Shown: piece by piece, positions 19,286-29,369 of the stretch
Layout of the letters: each line of letters begins with the position of its first letter
Position numbering within the stretch: the first letter of the stretch is position 1
Program-made: the position numbers and the translations under genes
Assembly: GCF_001187865.1 (NCBI RefSeq)
Contig: NZ_LGIT01000004.1
Location: 372,001 to 436,000, forward strand
Direction: 5' to 3'
Origin: Klebsiella sp. RIT-PI-d
Lineage (GTDB): Bacteria; Pseudomonadota; Gammaproteobacteria; Enterobacterales; Enterobacteriaceae
DNA: 64,000 nt
The notes under the pieces: model-generated
The model's database searches: none
The model's input: the letters and a program-made list of their open reading frames with translations, nothing else
What the model was told of the DNA's origin: nothing

Positions 19286-20197
19286 ATGGGGTCGACGAAA
19301 AAAGGGATCGTATATGTTCTGCTCGCCGCCGTGCTGTGGGGCAGTTCTGGCGTCTGCGCGCAGTTTATTATGCAGGAAAGTCAGATATCTGCGCAATTCC
19401 TGACCATGATCCGCCTGCTGTTTTCCGGCATTATCCTGCTCACTCTGTCGCTTCTCCACGGCGATAAGATTTTTGCCATTATGAAAACGCCGAAGGACGC
19501 CATTAGCCTGCTGCTGTTTACGCTGGTCGGCGCGCTAACCGTGCAGCTGACTTTCCTGGTCACCATCGAGAAATCCAATGCCGCGACGGCGACAGTTCTG
19601 CAATTTTTATCCCCGTCGATTATTGTGGCATGGTTTGCCGCCGTGCGGAAAAAGCGTCCGGGCGCGCTGGTGTTTCTGGCGATTTTCACCTCGCTGGCGG
19701 GGACGTTTCTGCTGGTGACGCACGGTAACCCGACATCGCTGTCGATCTCTCCGGCGGCGTTGATCTGGGGCATTGTCTCGGCTTTTTCTGCCGCGTTTTA
19801 CACAACCTACCCTTCAACCCTGATCGCGCGTTTCGGCACGTTACCGGTCGTCGGCTGGAGTATGCTGCTGGGCGGCGCCATGCTGCTGCCGTTCTATGCC
19901 AATAATGAAACCCATTTTATGGTCAACGGCGGCGTGCTGCTGGCGTTTTTCTATCTGGTGGTTATTGGTACGGCGCTGACATTCAGTATGTATCTGAAGG
20001 GTGCGCAGATGATTGGCGGCCCCAGAGCCAGTATTCTGAGCTGTGCGGAACCGCTCAGTAGCGCACTGTTGTCGCTGCTGTTACTGGGTATTACCTTTAC
20101 GTTGCCGGACTGGCTCGGCACCCTGTTGATCCTCTCCTCGGTCGTGCTGATTTCGCTAGACTCCCGCCGTCGGATTTCGGCGAAAAATACGGTCTAA
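19286..20197 (+). CDS. yicL: EamA/DMT-family transporter YicL
   Basis: 303 residues, ten predicted membrane helices in two EamA repeats, matching E. coli YicL closely (start MGSTKKG; conserved [20 protein letters not shown] and GAQMIGGP). Probably an exporter of a small metabolite; the substrate is not known. AGGTTAGGGG precedes ATG 19286. Its stop overlaps by four bases (CTAA) the stop of the convergent lacI-type gene. Confidence 0.95.
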   Translation: MGSTKKGIVYVLLAAVLWGSSGVCAQFIMQESQISAQFLTMIRLLFSGIILLTLSLLHGDKIFAIMKTPKDAISLLLFTLVGALTVQLTFLVTIEKSNAATATVLQFLSPSIIVAWFAAVRKKRPGALVFLAIFTSLAGTFLLVTHGNPTSLSISPAALIWGIVSAFSAAFYTTYPSTLIARFGTLPVVGWSMLLGGAMLLPFYANNETHFMVNGGVLLAFFYLVVIGTALTFSMYLKGAQMIGGPRASILSCAEPLSSALLSLLLLGITFTLPDWLGTLLILSSVVLISLDSRRRISAKNTV

Positions 20198-21147
20198 CGT
20201 CGGCGAACGTCGGGGATAATTAGATCGCCACGCAAAACGCAGGAGTTCAGTACGTTTTGCGTTTTCTCATTTAGCCAGCCCACGATCCGTGCGGCCATCG
20301 CATCCATTGAATACTCAATAGCCGGGATAGTCGGAATACCGGGAAGCTGTAATGAGCCGGCCAGACTGAAGACCATAATATCGTCCGGTACGGACTTATT
20401 GAACGCCTGAAGCTGGGGGATCACCCGCTGTGCCTCCTGTTCATCCGCTACCAGTAGCGCATTGAAATTGAGGGTGGTGGCATTGTTCAGTAGTTCCTGA
20501 AGGGCTACTGACGACGAGGTGCTGTCCATAAATACCAGATTGCGATTAAACGGCAGAAAGTTTTTTTCCAGCGCGTGCTTATAGCCCAGCAGGACCTGTT
20601 CAGTAAACCCGCTACCGTGCGGCTGGATCAGGGCAATCTGTCTACGTCCCTGGCTAATCAGATAATTGCAGGCGGTTTCCGTGGCAAACGCATGGTCAAA
20701 CTGAATACTGTTAACATCGCCCGAGACCGTGCAATCGACCAGAATGACGTTATCCTGCTGGATATTCAGCGGGAAACGGGCGCCAATAATTAAGATGTCG
20801 TCGCACAACCCGCAGCTCAGTTCTTCAAGCGCGCTCATCACCTCGCTTTTGGTATTAGCGAAACGCAACAGTAGGTGTTTTTGATGCTGGCTGAGCTGTT
20901 TTTCCAGGGCATAAAGGTAACCCGTAGTCTGATTAATATTATCCTGGGCGCAAATAACACCGATGCAGCCGGTTGACTGGCTGAACAACGATTGCGCAAT
21001 AACGTTTGGACGATAGTTGAGTTCATCAACCGCTTTCAGCACGGCCTGGCGACTGGCTTCTTTTACGCCGCGCGTGCCGCTCAACACCCGTGAAACTGTG
21101 GCTTTCGACACCCCAGCTAAACGCGATACATCGTTGATTGTAGACAT
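20194..21147 (-). CDS. LacI-family repressor of the PTS cluster
   Basis: 317 residues: N-terminal LacI HTH ([20 protein letters not shown]) with hinge, then a sugar-binding periplasmic-protein-like domain. Closest in pattern to AscG/GalR-type regulators. It is divergent from a PTS operon, and two LacI-type palindromes lie between them, so it is the likely local repressor, with a (phospho)sugar as inducer. Stop overlaps the stop of yicL. Confidence 0.93.
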   Translation of the reverse strand: MSTINDVSRLAGVSKATVSRVLSGTRGVKEASRQAVLKAVDELNYRPNVIAQSLFSQSTGCIGVICAQDNINQTTGYLYALEKQLSQHQKHLLLRFANTKSEVMSALEELSCGLCDDILIIGARFPLNIQQDNVILVDCTVSGDVNSIQFDHAFATETACNYLISQGRRQIALIQPHGSGFTEQVLLGYKHALEKNFLPFNRNLVFMDSTSSSVALQELLNNATTLNFNALLVADEQEAQRVIPQLQAFNKSVPDDIMVFSLAGSLQLPGIPTIPAIEYSMDAMAARIVGWLNEKTQNVLNSCVLRGDLIIPDVRRR

Positions 21148-21244
21148 CTTTATCCTCTTTTCGCCCTTCAGTCAGTCCGTTACGCTCTGGATTTAATATT
21201 GGCTTAAATATTCATCACTTGCAGTATATCCGTTTCCTTTTTTC

Positions 21245-21263
21245 ATGGAAACCGATTTTCCAT
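21245..21263. promoter_or_regulatory. LacI-type operator O1 (imperfect)
   Basis: ATGGAAACCGATTTTCCAT, the same half-sites as the operator at 21370-21387 but with one extra central base. It lies ~100 bases upstream of the repressor gene start, so it could serve autoregulation or looping. Confidence 0.65.
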
Positions 21264-21337
21264 TCGTCGCCATAATTGCAAAATATCGTCTTAATACGTG
21301 ACCCAAAGCGCATAAATTAATCCAGATATAACGGGAT

Positions 21338-21353
21338 ATTGATAGCGGTCACA
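21338..21353 (+). promoter_or_regulatory. Candidate CRP site
   Basis: ATTGATAGCGGTCACA: the right half TCACA is perfect and the left half (ATTGA) matches three of five bases of TGTGA with the correct 6-bp spacer. Position upstream of the PTS operator fits activation by cAMP-CRP. Confidence 0.4.
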
Positions 21354-21369
21354 CTTCTGTTTGATATAA

Positions 21370-21387
21370 ATGGAAACCGGTTTCCAT
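21370..21387. promoter_or_regulatory. LacI-type operator O2 (perfect)
   Basis: Perfect 18-bp palindrome ATGGAAACCGGTTTCCAT with the central CG typical of LacI/GalR operators, 53 bases upstream of the IIB start. The distance to O1 is 125 bp, suited to looping. Confidence 0.75.
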
Positions 21388-21439
21388 ATGTTATCCAATC
21401 ATTGCAGCAATAAGTTTTAACATTTAAGGAGCGTTGCCG

Positions 21440-21754
21440 ATGTACAAGATTATGCTGTGTTGCTCTGCCGGAATGTCCACCAGCCTGCTGGTCAGAAAAA
21501 TGGAAGAAGTCGCTGCCCGGCGTGCGCTGCCGGTGAAAATTGATGCTTACGGCGTTTCTGAATTTGATATGCAGTTTCCGCAGTATCAGGTCGTATTGCT
21601 CGGTCCACAGGTTAAATACATGTTAAAAAGTCTTTCTGAAAAGGCCGCCACCCACGGTATTCCCGTCCAACCCATTGATATGATGGATTACGGTATGCAG
21701 CGCGGTGACAACGTTCTTGATTACGCTCTGTCGCTCATTGATGCGGCAAATTAA
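21440..21754 (+). CDS. PTS IIB component, lactose/cellobiose family
   Basis: 104 residues from ATG 21440; AAGGA lies nine bases upstream, and the earlier in-frame TTG 21434 is less likely. Phosphoryl carrier: the active Cys is in IMLCCSAGMSTSLLV (residue 7 or 8), the signature of CelA/ChbB-type IIB domains. It passes phosphate from IIA to the sugar bound by IIC. First gene of an operon with IIC, IIA and a porin. Confidence 0.93.
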   Translation: MYKIMLCCSAGMSTSLLVRKMEEVAARRALPVKIDAYGVSEFDMQFPQYQVVLLGPQVKYMLKSLSEKAATHGIPVQPIDMMDYGMQRGDNVLDYALSLIDAAN

Positions 21755-21766
21755 AAAGGTGTCACT

Positions 21767-23095
21767 ATGAGTTCGCTTTATCAGTCAATGGTTGCCGTTA
21801 TTGAGCAGTCGATTACCCCGCTGGCTGGGCGTCTGGGGCAACAGAAGTATGTCATCGCGATCCGTGACGGTTTTACCGCCGCGCTGCCGTTTATGATCAT
21901 CGGCTCATTTATGCTGGTTTTTATTTTTCCGCCATTTTCTGCCGAAACGACCAATAGTTTTGCTCGCGGCTGGCTGGATTTCTCCCAGACGTATCGGGAG
22001 CAACTTATGCTGCCGTTTAACCTCAGCATGGGCGTCATGACTTTTTTTATCTCGGTGGGCATTGGTGCCAGCCTGGGACGTCAGTTTAATCTTGATCCGG
22101 TGATGTCCGGACTGCTGGCCTTTATGGCTTTTTTACTGGTTGCGGCACCTTACGCCGACGGTAAAATCTCTACGCAATACCTTTCTGGTCAGGGGATCTT
22201 TACGGCGCTTATTACCGCCATTTACTCGACGCGCGTATATGCCTGGCTTAAGCAGCACAACGTCACTATTCGCCTGCCAAAAGAAGTGCCGACCGGTGTA
22301 GCGCGATCGTTTGAAATTCTGATCCCGGTGCTGGTGGTTATTGCCACTCTACATCCGCTGAATCTGCTGATTGAAGCCAAAACCGGCATGATTATTCCGC
22401 AGGCCATCATGCATGTGCTGGAGCCGCTGGTTTCCGCCTCTGATTCTCTGCCTGCTATTCTGCTGTCGGTTCTGCTGTGCCAGATTTTCTGGTTTGCCGG
22501 CATCCACGGTTCACTCATTGTTACCGGCATTATGAACCCGTTCTGGATGGCGAACCTGTCAGCTAACCAGGCAGCGCTGGCGGCAGGCGCGGCTCTGCCA
22601 CACGTTTATCTGCAAGGCTTCTGGGATCACTACCTGCTTATTGGCGGCGTAGGCTCTACCCTGCCACTGGCTTTCCTGCTGCTGCGTAGCCGTGCCACGC
22701 ATCTGCGTACAATCGGTAAAATGGGTATCGTGCCGAGCTTCTTTAACATCAACGAGCCTATTTTGTTCGGCGCACCAATCATCATGAACCCGATGCTGTT
22801 TATTCCGTTTGTCTGCGTCCCGCTGATCAACGCCGTACTGGCCTATGGCGCAACACGTATGGGCTGGCTGGAACAGGTCGTTTCGCTCACGCCGTGGACC
22901 ACGCCTGCGCCCATTGGGGCTTCGTGGGCAGCAAACTGGGCGCTCAGTCCGGTCATTATGTGCTTCATTTGTATGGCCATGTCCGCGCTAATGTATTTAC
23001 CTTTTCTGCGCGCCTATGAACGTTCGTTGATGAAAACTGAAGAACAAAAAGCGCAAAGCACCGTACATGCTGCTGAAACTGTCAGCAGTAATTAA
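21767..23095 (+). CDS. PTS IIC component, lactose/cellobiose family
   Basis: 442-residue membrane permease of the EIIC lactose/cellobiose type, with ~10 hydrophobic helices. Family features include IRDGFTAALPFMIIGSFML near the N-terminus, the conserved FWFAGIHGS loop and NINEPILFGAPIIMNP near residue 330, which forms the sugar site. Starts 12 bases after the IIB stop with AAAAGGTG upstream. Expected to import and phosphorylate a beta-disaccharide or aryl glucoside, but the substrate is not determined. Confidence 0.94.
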   Translation: MSSLYQSMVAVIEQSITPLAGRLGQQKYVIAIRDGFTAALPFMIIGSFMLVFIFPPFSAETTNSFARGWLDFSQTYREQLMLPFNLSMGVMTFFISVGIGASLGRQFNLDPVMSGLLAFMAFLLVAAPYADGKISTQYLSGQGIFTALITAIYSTRVYAWLKQHNVTIRLPKEVPTGVARSFEILIPVLVVIATLHPLNLLIEAKTGMIIPQAIMHVLEPLVSASDSLPAILLSVLLCQIFWFAGIHGSLIVTGIMNPFWMANLSANQAALAAGAALPHVYLQGFWDHYLLIGGVGSTLPLAFLLLRSRATHLRTIGKMGIVPSFFNINEPILFGAPIIMNPMLFIPFVCVPLINAVLAYGATRMGWLEQVVSLTPWTTPAPIGASWAANWALSPVIMCFICMAMSALMYLPFLRAYERSLMKTEEQKAQSTVHAAETVSSN

Positions 23096-23207
23096 GAGTG
23101 AGGGCAATGCTTTCACGCTGAATGCTCTATTTCCGTGGCGAAAGCTGTCCGTTTTTATTATTTCGCAGCGCATCTTTTAAAATGCGTGTAATAAAGAGAG
23201 AAAAATT

Positions 23208-23510
23208 ATGATCGTATTAGAAGACGCCGTAATGGAAATTATCGTCAACGCAGGTCAGTCGCGCAGCCTGTGCTTCGAAGCGCTACAGGCGGCGCGCGAT
23301 GGCAATTTTAACGAGGCCAATAGTCTGCTACGCGAAGCGGACGGCTACGCGCGCGATGCGCATAAAATGCAGACCAGACTCATTGAACAGGATGCCGGAG
23401 AAGCCCGGCAGCCTATGACATTAATAATGGTGCACGCGCAGGATCATTTAATGAACTCTTTATTAGCACGTGAACTGGCAGGCGAAATTATTCATCTTTA
23501 TCAACGTTAG
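23208..23510 (+). CDS. PTS IIA component, lactose/cellobiose family
   Basis: 100 residues, all-helical trimeric IIA type. The phosphorylated His is His76 in MVHAQDHLM, with the Asp of the same motif binding the structural metal. It is separated from IIC by 112 bases that contain a partial hairpin (GCTTTC...GAAAGC at ~23110-23146) and a CGCAT/ATGCG stem near 23168-23185, which might tune IIA expression. AGAGAG precedes ATG 23208. Confidence 0.93.
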   Translation: MIVLEDAVMEIIVNAGQSRSLCFEALQAARDGNFNEANSLLREADGYARDAHKMQTRLIEQDAGEARQPMTLIMVHAQDHLMNSLLARELAGEIIHLYQR

Positions 23511-23677
23511 CCTCTGATAGTTAACTTCTGGAGTGGAGTCTTTATTACGATAGTATTTAATTAACCTGTATCCGACAATAAATTAAAATCCACTTGTTTT
23601 GGTGATAGCGGCTTATTCAGTCAAACCAGAACGGGATGGTTATTATCTAAATAATAGTTAATTACATTGAGATAACC

Positions 23678-25057
23678 ATGAAAACCTTACAAAAACTTCC
23701 ATTAACTCTGGCGGTTATCGCCGCCCTGTGCCCTGTTTCCGTCCTTGCGCAGGAATTTACGCAAGAACAACTCGACGCTATTGTGGCAAAAGCGGTCGAT
23801 AAAGCGCTTGCTGAACGTCAGGCAAAAATGGATGCTGCCGTGGTGAAGAAAGCGGATGTGGTGAACGAACCACAAAGCGCAGCGCAAAGCCCGGATATGG
23901 CCATTCCATTCGGCGTGAAATTCAGCGGCTACGCGCGCTATGGCGCACATTTTAAAGCCGGCGATCAGAAATATGTCGGGGTAGACGGCTCCTATAATGG
24001 CGCGTCAGCGATTGGTCGTCTGGGTAACGAAGGCAACGGTGGCGAGTTTCAGCTTTCAAAAGCGTTTAAAAGTGATGCCGGAGCAATCTGGGACGTCAAT
24101 GTGATGTTCGATCACTGGGGCGATGAAGTTAACCTCAAAAAAGCCTATGCGGGCGTGACGAATGTGCTGGCATCCAATCCGGATGCCTATCTGTGGGCCG
24201 GTCGTGATTTTCATCAGCGACCACAGCAGGGTATCAATGACTACTTCTGGATGAACCATGATGGACAGGGTGCCGGGGTGAAAAACTTCGATATCGGCGG
24301 CGTGAAGTTTGATGTCGCGGCGGTTGCCGCCGTCGAATCCTGTAGCCCGGAGGTGATGGAAGATGAAGCCAACCCATCGCGTATTACCTGTACCGGCGGT
24401 TCGGGCACCGGCGATAAAGGGAACTATGCTCTGACCTCTAAAATTCATGGCATGAACGTTGGTCCGCTGGATCTGGAGCTGTATGCCAACTACGGATTTG
24501 ACTCGAAAGAAGTCGATAGCGATGAGCGAATGAAAGCCTGGCAGGGTGGCGTCGTGCTCAGTCACACTAATGACAGCGGCGTAAACAAAGTTATCGCACG
24601 CTACTCGGATAACTCGGATAACAGCGTTTACAGCAAAACGGACGATCTGACCGCGATTTACGCCAGCTTTGAGGGAAGCCATAAATTCACTCAGCAGGCG
24701 CAGATAGAATATCTGTTAGCGTTCCATGACTATGACAATAGCAAAGACAGCAGCGATAATCGCAAAAACTACGGGGCCATTGTCCGTCCGATGTACTTCT
24801 GGAACGACGTGCACTCCACCTGGCTGGAAGCCGGCTATCAACGTGTTGATTATGACGAAGGCGGGGATAATAAGGGCTGGAAAGTCACGCTTTCGCAAAA
24901 CATCTCCATCGCAATGGGACCAGAATTCCGTCCGATGCTGCGTTTCTACGTGACCGGGGGTGAAGTCGATAACAAACGTACCGCGCGGATAAACGGCATC
25001 GACGACGGTACGCTTGACGACTTTAACGTTGGCGCAATGTGGGAAGCATGGTTCTGA
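23678..25057 (+). CDS. LamB/ScrY-like carbohydrate porin
   Basis: 459-residue outer-membrane maltoporin-family protein. Signal peptide 1-25 (VSVLA cut before QEF), then an N-terminal Ala/Lys/Glu-rich helical extension (~26-60) of the kind found in sucrose porin ScrY, and an 18-strand barrel ending in Trp-Phe (MWEAWF). One Cys pair (CSPEV...ITC). The barrel opens with GVKFSGYARYGAHF as in LamB and BglH. As the last gene of the PTS cluster it should let the same sugar through the outer membrane. A 167-bp gap before it may hold its own promoter. Confidence 0.93.
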   Translation: MKTLQKLPLTLAVIAALCPVSVLAQEFTQEQLDAIVAKAVDKALAERQAKMDAAVVKKADVVNEPQSAAQSPDMAIPFGVKFSGYARYGAHFKAGDQKYVGVDGSYNGASAIGRLGNEGNGGEFQLSKAFKSDAGAIWDVNVMFDHWGDEVNLKKAYAGVTNVLASNPDAYLWAGRDFHQRPQQGINDYFWMNHDGQGAGVKNFDIGGVKFDVAAVAAVESCSPEVMEDEANPSRITCTGGSGTGDKGNYALTSKIHGMNVGPLDLELYANYGFDSKEVDSDERMKAWQGGVVLSHTNDSGVNKVIARYSDNSDNSVYSKTDDLTAIYASFEGSHKFTQQAQIEYLLAFHDYDNSKDSSDNRKNYGAIVRPMYFWNDVHSTWLEAGYQRVDYDEGGDNKGWKVTLSQNISIAMGPEFRPMLRFYVTGGEVDNKRTARINGIDDGTLDDFNVGAMWEAWF

Positions 25058-25063
25058 TAAACG

Positions 25064-25089
25064 GCGGGAGGCCTTTATCGGCCTCCCGC
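25064..25089. terminator. Terminator between porin gene and nepI
   Basis: Ten-base-pair perfect stem GCGGGAGGCC/GGCCTCCCGC with a 6-nt loop, between convergent genes; it can serve both strands. Confidence 0.75.
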
Positions 25090-25093
25090 GTCA

Positions 25094-26284
25094 TTAATTC
25101 GCATTACCCTTTACGCGAACTTTCGCTGCCACCAGAAGCGCCGTCAGCAGCATCAGGCTACCGGAGAGCACCAGCGGCGACAGCAAACCAAGGTTATCGA
25201 GTGCGTAACCACCGATGGCCGCGCCGCAGGTATTGGCAAGCTGGATCACCGCCACCTGGATCGATCCGGCTTTTTCTGCCTGATCGGAAAGCGTGCGGGT
25301 GATCCACGTCGACCAGCCGACCGGGATCAGCGCGAAGGCCAGACCCCAGACAATCGCGACCGTTGATGCGACGACTTTATCGGTTCCCCATAGCATTAAT
25401 ACCAGCGCACTGAGCGCAATCACCAGCGGGGCGCAGGCAAGTGCCACTTTCACCGAGCGTCTTAAAATTGCAGCAGAAAATGAGGTGCCGACAAAGCTGG
25501 CAATGCCAAAACTCAGCAGCACCAGCGTCAGGCCATCAACATCAAACCCGGCCAGGCTAGTGAAAATAGGCCGAATATAGGTAAAAAACGCAAACTGTCC
25601 GGCAAAAGACATAAAGATGGCGATCATCCCTGCCAGCACGCCAGGACGTTTCAGCAGGCCGAACATATTTTCATGATGTTCAGTCTCGCCGGGCAGCGAC
25701 GGCAGCGTTTTCCATACCCAGAAAATGCAGACAGCCCCCATGATGGCCGCCCCGTTAAACACATTACGCCAGCCAATGATCCCGCCGAGGAAACTGCCCA
25801 GCGGTGCGGCAATCACCAGCGCGATAGACACGGCACCAAAAATAATCGACAGCGCTTTCGGTACGGTACGCGCCGGAACCAGTCGCATGGTAAGCGAGGC
25901 CGACATTGCCCAGAACCCTCCGAGCGCCAGGCCCAGACAGGCTCGCCCGAGCAGCAGCAGGGTAAAATTATTGGCAAACGAGACCAACAGGCATGACAGG
26001 GTCAGCAGCACGGCAAACAGAATCACCACATAGCGGCGATCGATCGAGCGAATCGTCTGGGTAATGAACAGGCTGGAAAACATCGCCACAAAGGCAGTCA
26101 CCGTAACGGACTGTCCCGCCAGCCCTTCAGAAACGCCGAGGTCTTCGGCCATCGGGGTCAGCAAACTGACGGGTAAAAATTCAACGGTAATCAGACAGGC
26201 GACGCAAAATGCCACGGCAAAGACCGCAGCCCAATTTGGACGACGGGCGTCACCGTAGGGGGTTTTAGATGTATGTTCACTCAT
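25094..26284 (-). CDS. nepI: Purine ribonucleoside exporter NepI
   Basis: 396-residue MFS exporter with 12 membrane helices; in E. coli it pumps out inosine and related purine nucleosides. Full-length match to E. coli NepI, e.g. [20 protein letters not shown] and [15 protein letters not shown]. The N-terminal ~14 residues differ from E. coli. Convergent with the porin gene, downstream of yicN in the same direction. Confidence 0.96.
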   Translation of the reverse strand: MSEHTSKTPYGDARRPNWAAVFAVAFCVACLITVEFLPVSLLTPMAEDLGVSEGLAGQSVTVTAFVAMFSSLFITQTIRSIDRRYVVILFAVLLTLSCLLVSFANNFTLLLLGRACLGLALGGFWAMSASLTMRLVPARTVPKALSIIFGAVSIALVIAAPLGSFLGGIIGWRNVFNGAAIMGAVCIFWVWKTLPSLPGETEHHENMFGLLKRPGVLAGMIAIFMSFAGQFAFFTYIRPIFTSLAGFDVDGLTLVLLSFGIASFVGTSFSAAILRRSVKVALACAPLVIALSALVLMLWGTDKVVASTVAIVWGLAFALIPVGWSTWITRTLSDQAEKAGSIQVAVIQLANTCGAAIGGYALDNLGLLSPLVLSGSLMLLTALLVAAKVRVKGNAN

Positions 26285-26373
26285 TAATGCTACCTGGCGT
26301 ATTTTTAGCGTACAGCCGCACAGTTTAACATTTTAAATGTGATCTACTTAACGTTTCGGCAACTATTGACCCA

Positions 26374-26826
26374 TCAATGCAGCCAGTAAACGCCCTCTTC
26401 TGGCATAAATAATGCGTTGTAACGTACCTGAAATGCGGTTAATTCATAGAGTTCAGGCTCCATCTCGCGCAAAAACCCCTGCGCCAGACGGATCTGCGCG
26501 TCGGTGATGGGCGCAGCCAGGCGGGCTTTTTGCAGTACGCGATGCCAGCGCAGCAAATTTTGCTCTCCACCATCGACTATCGATACCTGCCAGATAAGCA
26601 GTACCTGCGCGGCATTCAACAGGTGCGATTCATCCGGGCGCTCAAGATACTGTAAAAATGCCTGCCCCGACGTTTTACCCATCTGATCGATCATCGATTC
26701 TACCGGCTCCGGCGTCAGACCCAGCCGCTCGCTCAGTCGACGGATCGCCCGTCGGGACCCCGAGGTTAACACCCGAAATCCCACAATAAAAACCACTACC
26801 AGCGTCGCCAGCATTATCCAAATCAT
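26374..26826 (-). CDS. yicN: DUF1198 protein YicN
   Basis: 150 residues with an N-terminal membrane anchor (MIWIMLATLVVVFIVGFRVL) and a soluble helical domain; same length and order as E. coli YicN. Function unknown. Confidence 0.95.
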   Translation of the reverse strand: MIWIMLATLVVVFIVGFRVLTSGSRRAIRRLSERLGLTPEPVESMIDQMGKTSGQAFLQYLERPDESHLLNAAQVLLIWQVSIVDGGEQNLLRWHRVLQKARLAAPITDAQIRLAQGFLREMEPELYELTAFQVRYNALFMPEEGVYWLH

Positions 26827-26903
26827 GCGTATCTCGCTTTATATCCTCAAATGTAACGCCGTCGTGCAATTGCTTTTCATAATACAGCAGGTGAATAAAA
26901 TTG

Positions 26904-26925
26904 TTTGCCCCATTAATGGGGCAAA
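26904..26925. terminator. Palindromic hairpin upstream of yicN
   Basis: Perfect palindrome TTTGCCCCATT and its complement. On the minus strand it is followed by CAATTTTATT, so it may end the deo transcript before yicN. Confidence 0.6.
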
Positions 26926-26966
26926 TTGCGACGGGATGAGGATAACGGCGGCTGATGTCGCAGAAT

Positions 26967-26993
26967 AGCCCGGTCAGCGGAGTGCTGCCGGGC
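26967..26993. repeat. REP-like element after deoX
   Basis: AGCCCGG...CCGGGC arms around GTGC-containing loop, nine bases after the deoX stop (minus strand). Confidence 0.55.
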
Positions 26994-27001
26994 GTCCAGG
27001 C

Positions 27002-28015
27002 TCAGGCAATACCGGTTGTGACGGTGAACGTCCGGGTCTGCTGCGGATCAAGCTGGAGTAACGTGTCGTTTTTTTGGGCGGCAAGGAAGCCTTCCGGACG
27101 ACAGGTGGCGGGAAGCGCAAAGGCGGCAACCTGCTGATCCCCATTATATAAAATCCAGCGGGTGACATAATTCAGCTCCGCGCTGGCAAAGCGAGTCACG
27201 AACGTCGTGCCATCCGGCGTCGTCATGCTGAATTCCGGCGTATCCGTCCAGGTATCCAGTTTATCGGCAAAAAAGACAATTTCTGGATCGTACTCGTGCG
27301 GCTGATTAAGTGTTTCCAGCGAGGCTTCGCCCTGCAAAATACGCTGATTAAACGCCAGCCACTGCCCGGTGGGTTTGACATGTGCAGGGACAGACTCCCG
27401 CAGCTTCAGCGCCTCGTCCGGGATATTCTGGCTAAACGTCGCCTGCGGAACATACGCATAATTCATATGGCACATGTACTGTAACGGCATGGCCACCGAC
27501 GCCAGGTTGGTCACCGACATACGGATATCGAACAGCGCGCTATTTTTATGCACCACGACTGACGGCTGCGCCTGATAATGATGACCGAATCCCATCACAT
27601 ATTCATAGCGTCCCCCAATACGCAGGCTTTCCCCTTCAAGCTCCAGCCACGCCTCATCCATCTGCGCGCAGGCCATTTCACCGTGCAGCGGGTGTGTGTC
27701 TTCTGGCGACGGACAGCCATTGGCCAGCAGGCCGGAATGAAATGCGAAGCAGCCGTAGGTTTCAACCACCTCGCGGGCCGGTTTGGGCTGGCTGAACATG
27801 TTACGCATGGTCAGATCGTGGCCATCAAACTCGGCATCCCAAATCATCTGCCCCAGCCAGGGCAAAATGACCAGATGACCGCGGGTGTTGGCCACCCGCA
27901 GGCCTTCAACACCGCTGGCATAGCGGAACGCGGTGACGGTAAAGTCGGCGTTTTCCAGCAGGACACGCGGTTGTTCAGCGAACAGTTCGCGCCAAAGCGT
28001 CAGATGTGTCGTCAT
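27002..28015 (-). CDS. deoX: DeoX, aldose-epimerase-like protein of the deoxyribose operon
   Basis: 337 residues of the DUF4432/galactose-mutarotase-like beta-sandwich family. Identified by order: last gene of deoK-deoP-deoX, the deoxyribose cluster known from Salmonella. Seen: CxxFHSGLLANGCPS, HPLHGEMACAQ with His residues likely at the active site, and MCHMNYAY. Likely a mutarotase for 2-deoxyribose (inference). GAGGAG lies just before ATG 28015 and within the end of deoP, so the genes are translationally close. Confidence 0.88.
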   Translation of the reverse strand: MTTHLTLWRELFAEQPRVLLENADFTVTAFRYASGVEGLRVANTRGHLVILPWLGQMIWDAEFDGHDLTMRNMFSQPKPAREVVETYGCFAFHSGLLANGCPSPEDTHPLHGEMACAQMDEAWLELEGESLRIGGRYEYVMGFGHHYQAQPSVVVHKNSALFDIRMSVTNLASVAMPLQYMCHMNYAYVPQATFSQNIPDEALKLRESVPAHVKPTGQWLAFNQRILQGEASLETLNQPHEYDPEIVFFADKLDTWTDTPEFSMTTPDGTTFVTRFASAELNYVTRWILYNGDQQVAAFALPATCRPEGFLAAQKNDTLLQLDPQQTRTFTVTTGIA

Positions 28016-28025
28016 TCGTTTCTCC

Positions 28026-29342
28026 TCAGGAAGCCGTTGCTTCAGTCAGGCTGCGGCGCACTTTGCTCTCGCGCCAGAAGTAGACGCCAACATAAACAAA
28101 GCACAGCATTGAGACCAGGAAGGACAGTTGCAGCGAGTGGAATAAATCTGCTACGTAGCCCTGAAGCGCGGGAACCACGGCCGCACCGACAATCGCCATC
28201 ACAATAACGGCTCCGGCCATTTCCGTATGCTCGTTATCCACGGTATCCAGCGTACCGGCATAAATGGTTGCCCAGCACGGCCCAAACAGTACGCTGACCA
28301 GCACCGCAACCCATACCGCACTAAAGCCCGGTACCAGCGCGACATACGCCAGGAACAGCGCGCCGACGACCGAATAGAGCACCAGCACCTTTTCTGGATT
28401 AAACCGGGTCATCAAAATGTTGGCGATAAACTTACCGATAAAGAAACAAATGAAGCTGTAAACCATGAAGGTTGAGGCATCACGCTCGTTAATATCGCCA
28501 AGTTCCAGCGCCAGACGGATAGTAAAGGACCATACGGCGACCTGCATACCGACATACAGGAACTGCGCCAGAATGCCGCGGCGGAAGCGGGCATTACTCG
28601 CCAGGTAACGCAGCGTTTCTGCGGCTGAAGGACGTTTATGATTAACGGTTTGCGCCACTTTACAGGTCGGGAAACGGGTGAGCAGGAACAGCACCATCAC
28701 CACAACCAGCACCATAATCATGTACTTATAAGGCTCCAGCGTGTTTTCCAGCATCAGCACTTTAAAATCGTGGATCTGTTCGGCATTCATGCCCGCCATC
28801 TGTTTTTCAAGGCTCTCGCCTTCGGAGAAAACCAGATATTTTCCCAGCAGAATGCCCGCGACAGCACCCACCGGATAAAAGGTCTGACTAATGTTCAGGC
28901 GCAGCGTGGCGTGTGATTTCGGGCCGATCATGGAGCTGTACGTATTCGCTGCCGTCTCCAGAAAGCTCAGCCCGATAGCAATTGCAAAGATGGCCGCCAG
29001 GAACATGGTGTAGGTAGCCATATGCGAGGCGGGGAAAAATAACGTGCAGCCGACGATATACAGCGTCAGCCCCGTCATTATCGCAACCTTATAACTGGTT
29101 TTCTTAATCACCAGCGAGGCCGGGATCGCAATTAAAAAATAACCGCCGTAGAACGCGCTTTGCACCAGCGCGGAGGCAAAGTTACTTAATGAAAATACGC
29201 TTTTAAACTGCGTGATTAATATATCGTTTAGCGCAGCCGCGCACCCCCATAGTGGGAACAGGCAGGATAACAAAATAAACTGGAACAGAGGTGTTTTATT
29301 CAGATACCCGTCGGGCATCTGAACGATATTTTTATCGTTCAT
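28026..29342 (-). CDS. deoP: 2-Deoxy-D-ribose permease DeoP
   Basis: 438-residue MFS transporter of the FucP (fucose:H+ symporter) branch, 12 helices; FucP-like features are FILLSCLFPLWGCAAALNDI at the N-terminus and ETAANTYSSMIGP. The neighbours deoK and deoX and the regulator deoQ define the role: uptake of deoxyribose. Starts 28 bases after deoK with GGTAG upstream. Confidence 0.92.
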   Translation of the reverse strand: MNDKNIVQMPDGYLNKTPLFQFILLSCLFPLWGCAAALNDILITQFKSVFSLSNFASALVQSAFYGGYFLIAIPASLVIKKTSYKVAIMTGLTLYIVGCTLFFPASHMATYTMFLAAIFAIAIGLSFLETAANTYSSMIGPKSHATLRLNISQTFYPVGAVAGILLGKYLVFSEGESLEKQMAGMNAEQIHDFKVLMLENTLEPYKYMIMVLVVVMVLFLLTRFPTCKVAQTVNHKRPSAAETLRYLASNARFRRGILAQFLYVGMQVAVWSFTIRLALELGDINERDASTFMVYSFICFFIGKFIANILMTRFNPEKVLVLYSVVGALFLAYVALVPGFSAVWVAVLVSVLFGPCWATIYAGTLDTVDNEHTEMAGAVIVMAIVGAAVVPALQGYVADLFHSLQLSFLVSMLCFVYVGVYFWRESKVRRSLTEATAS

Positions 29343-29369
29343 AGTGCTACCTTTTACTGTGTAGGGTTA

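Noticed and set aside
27578-28207. 209-residue plus-strand ORF across deoX and deoP
   Set aside because: Crosses two real genes on the opposite strand and has no family features.
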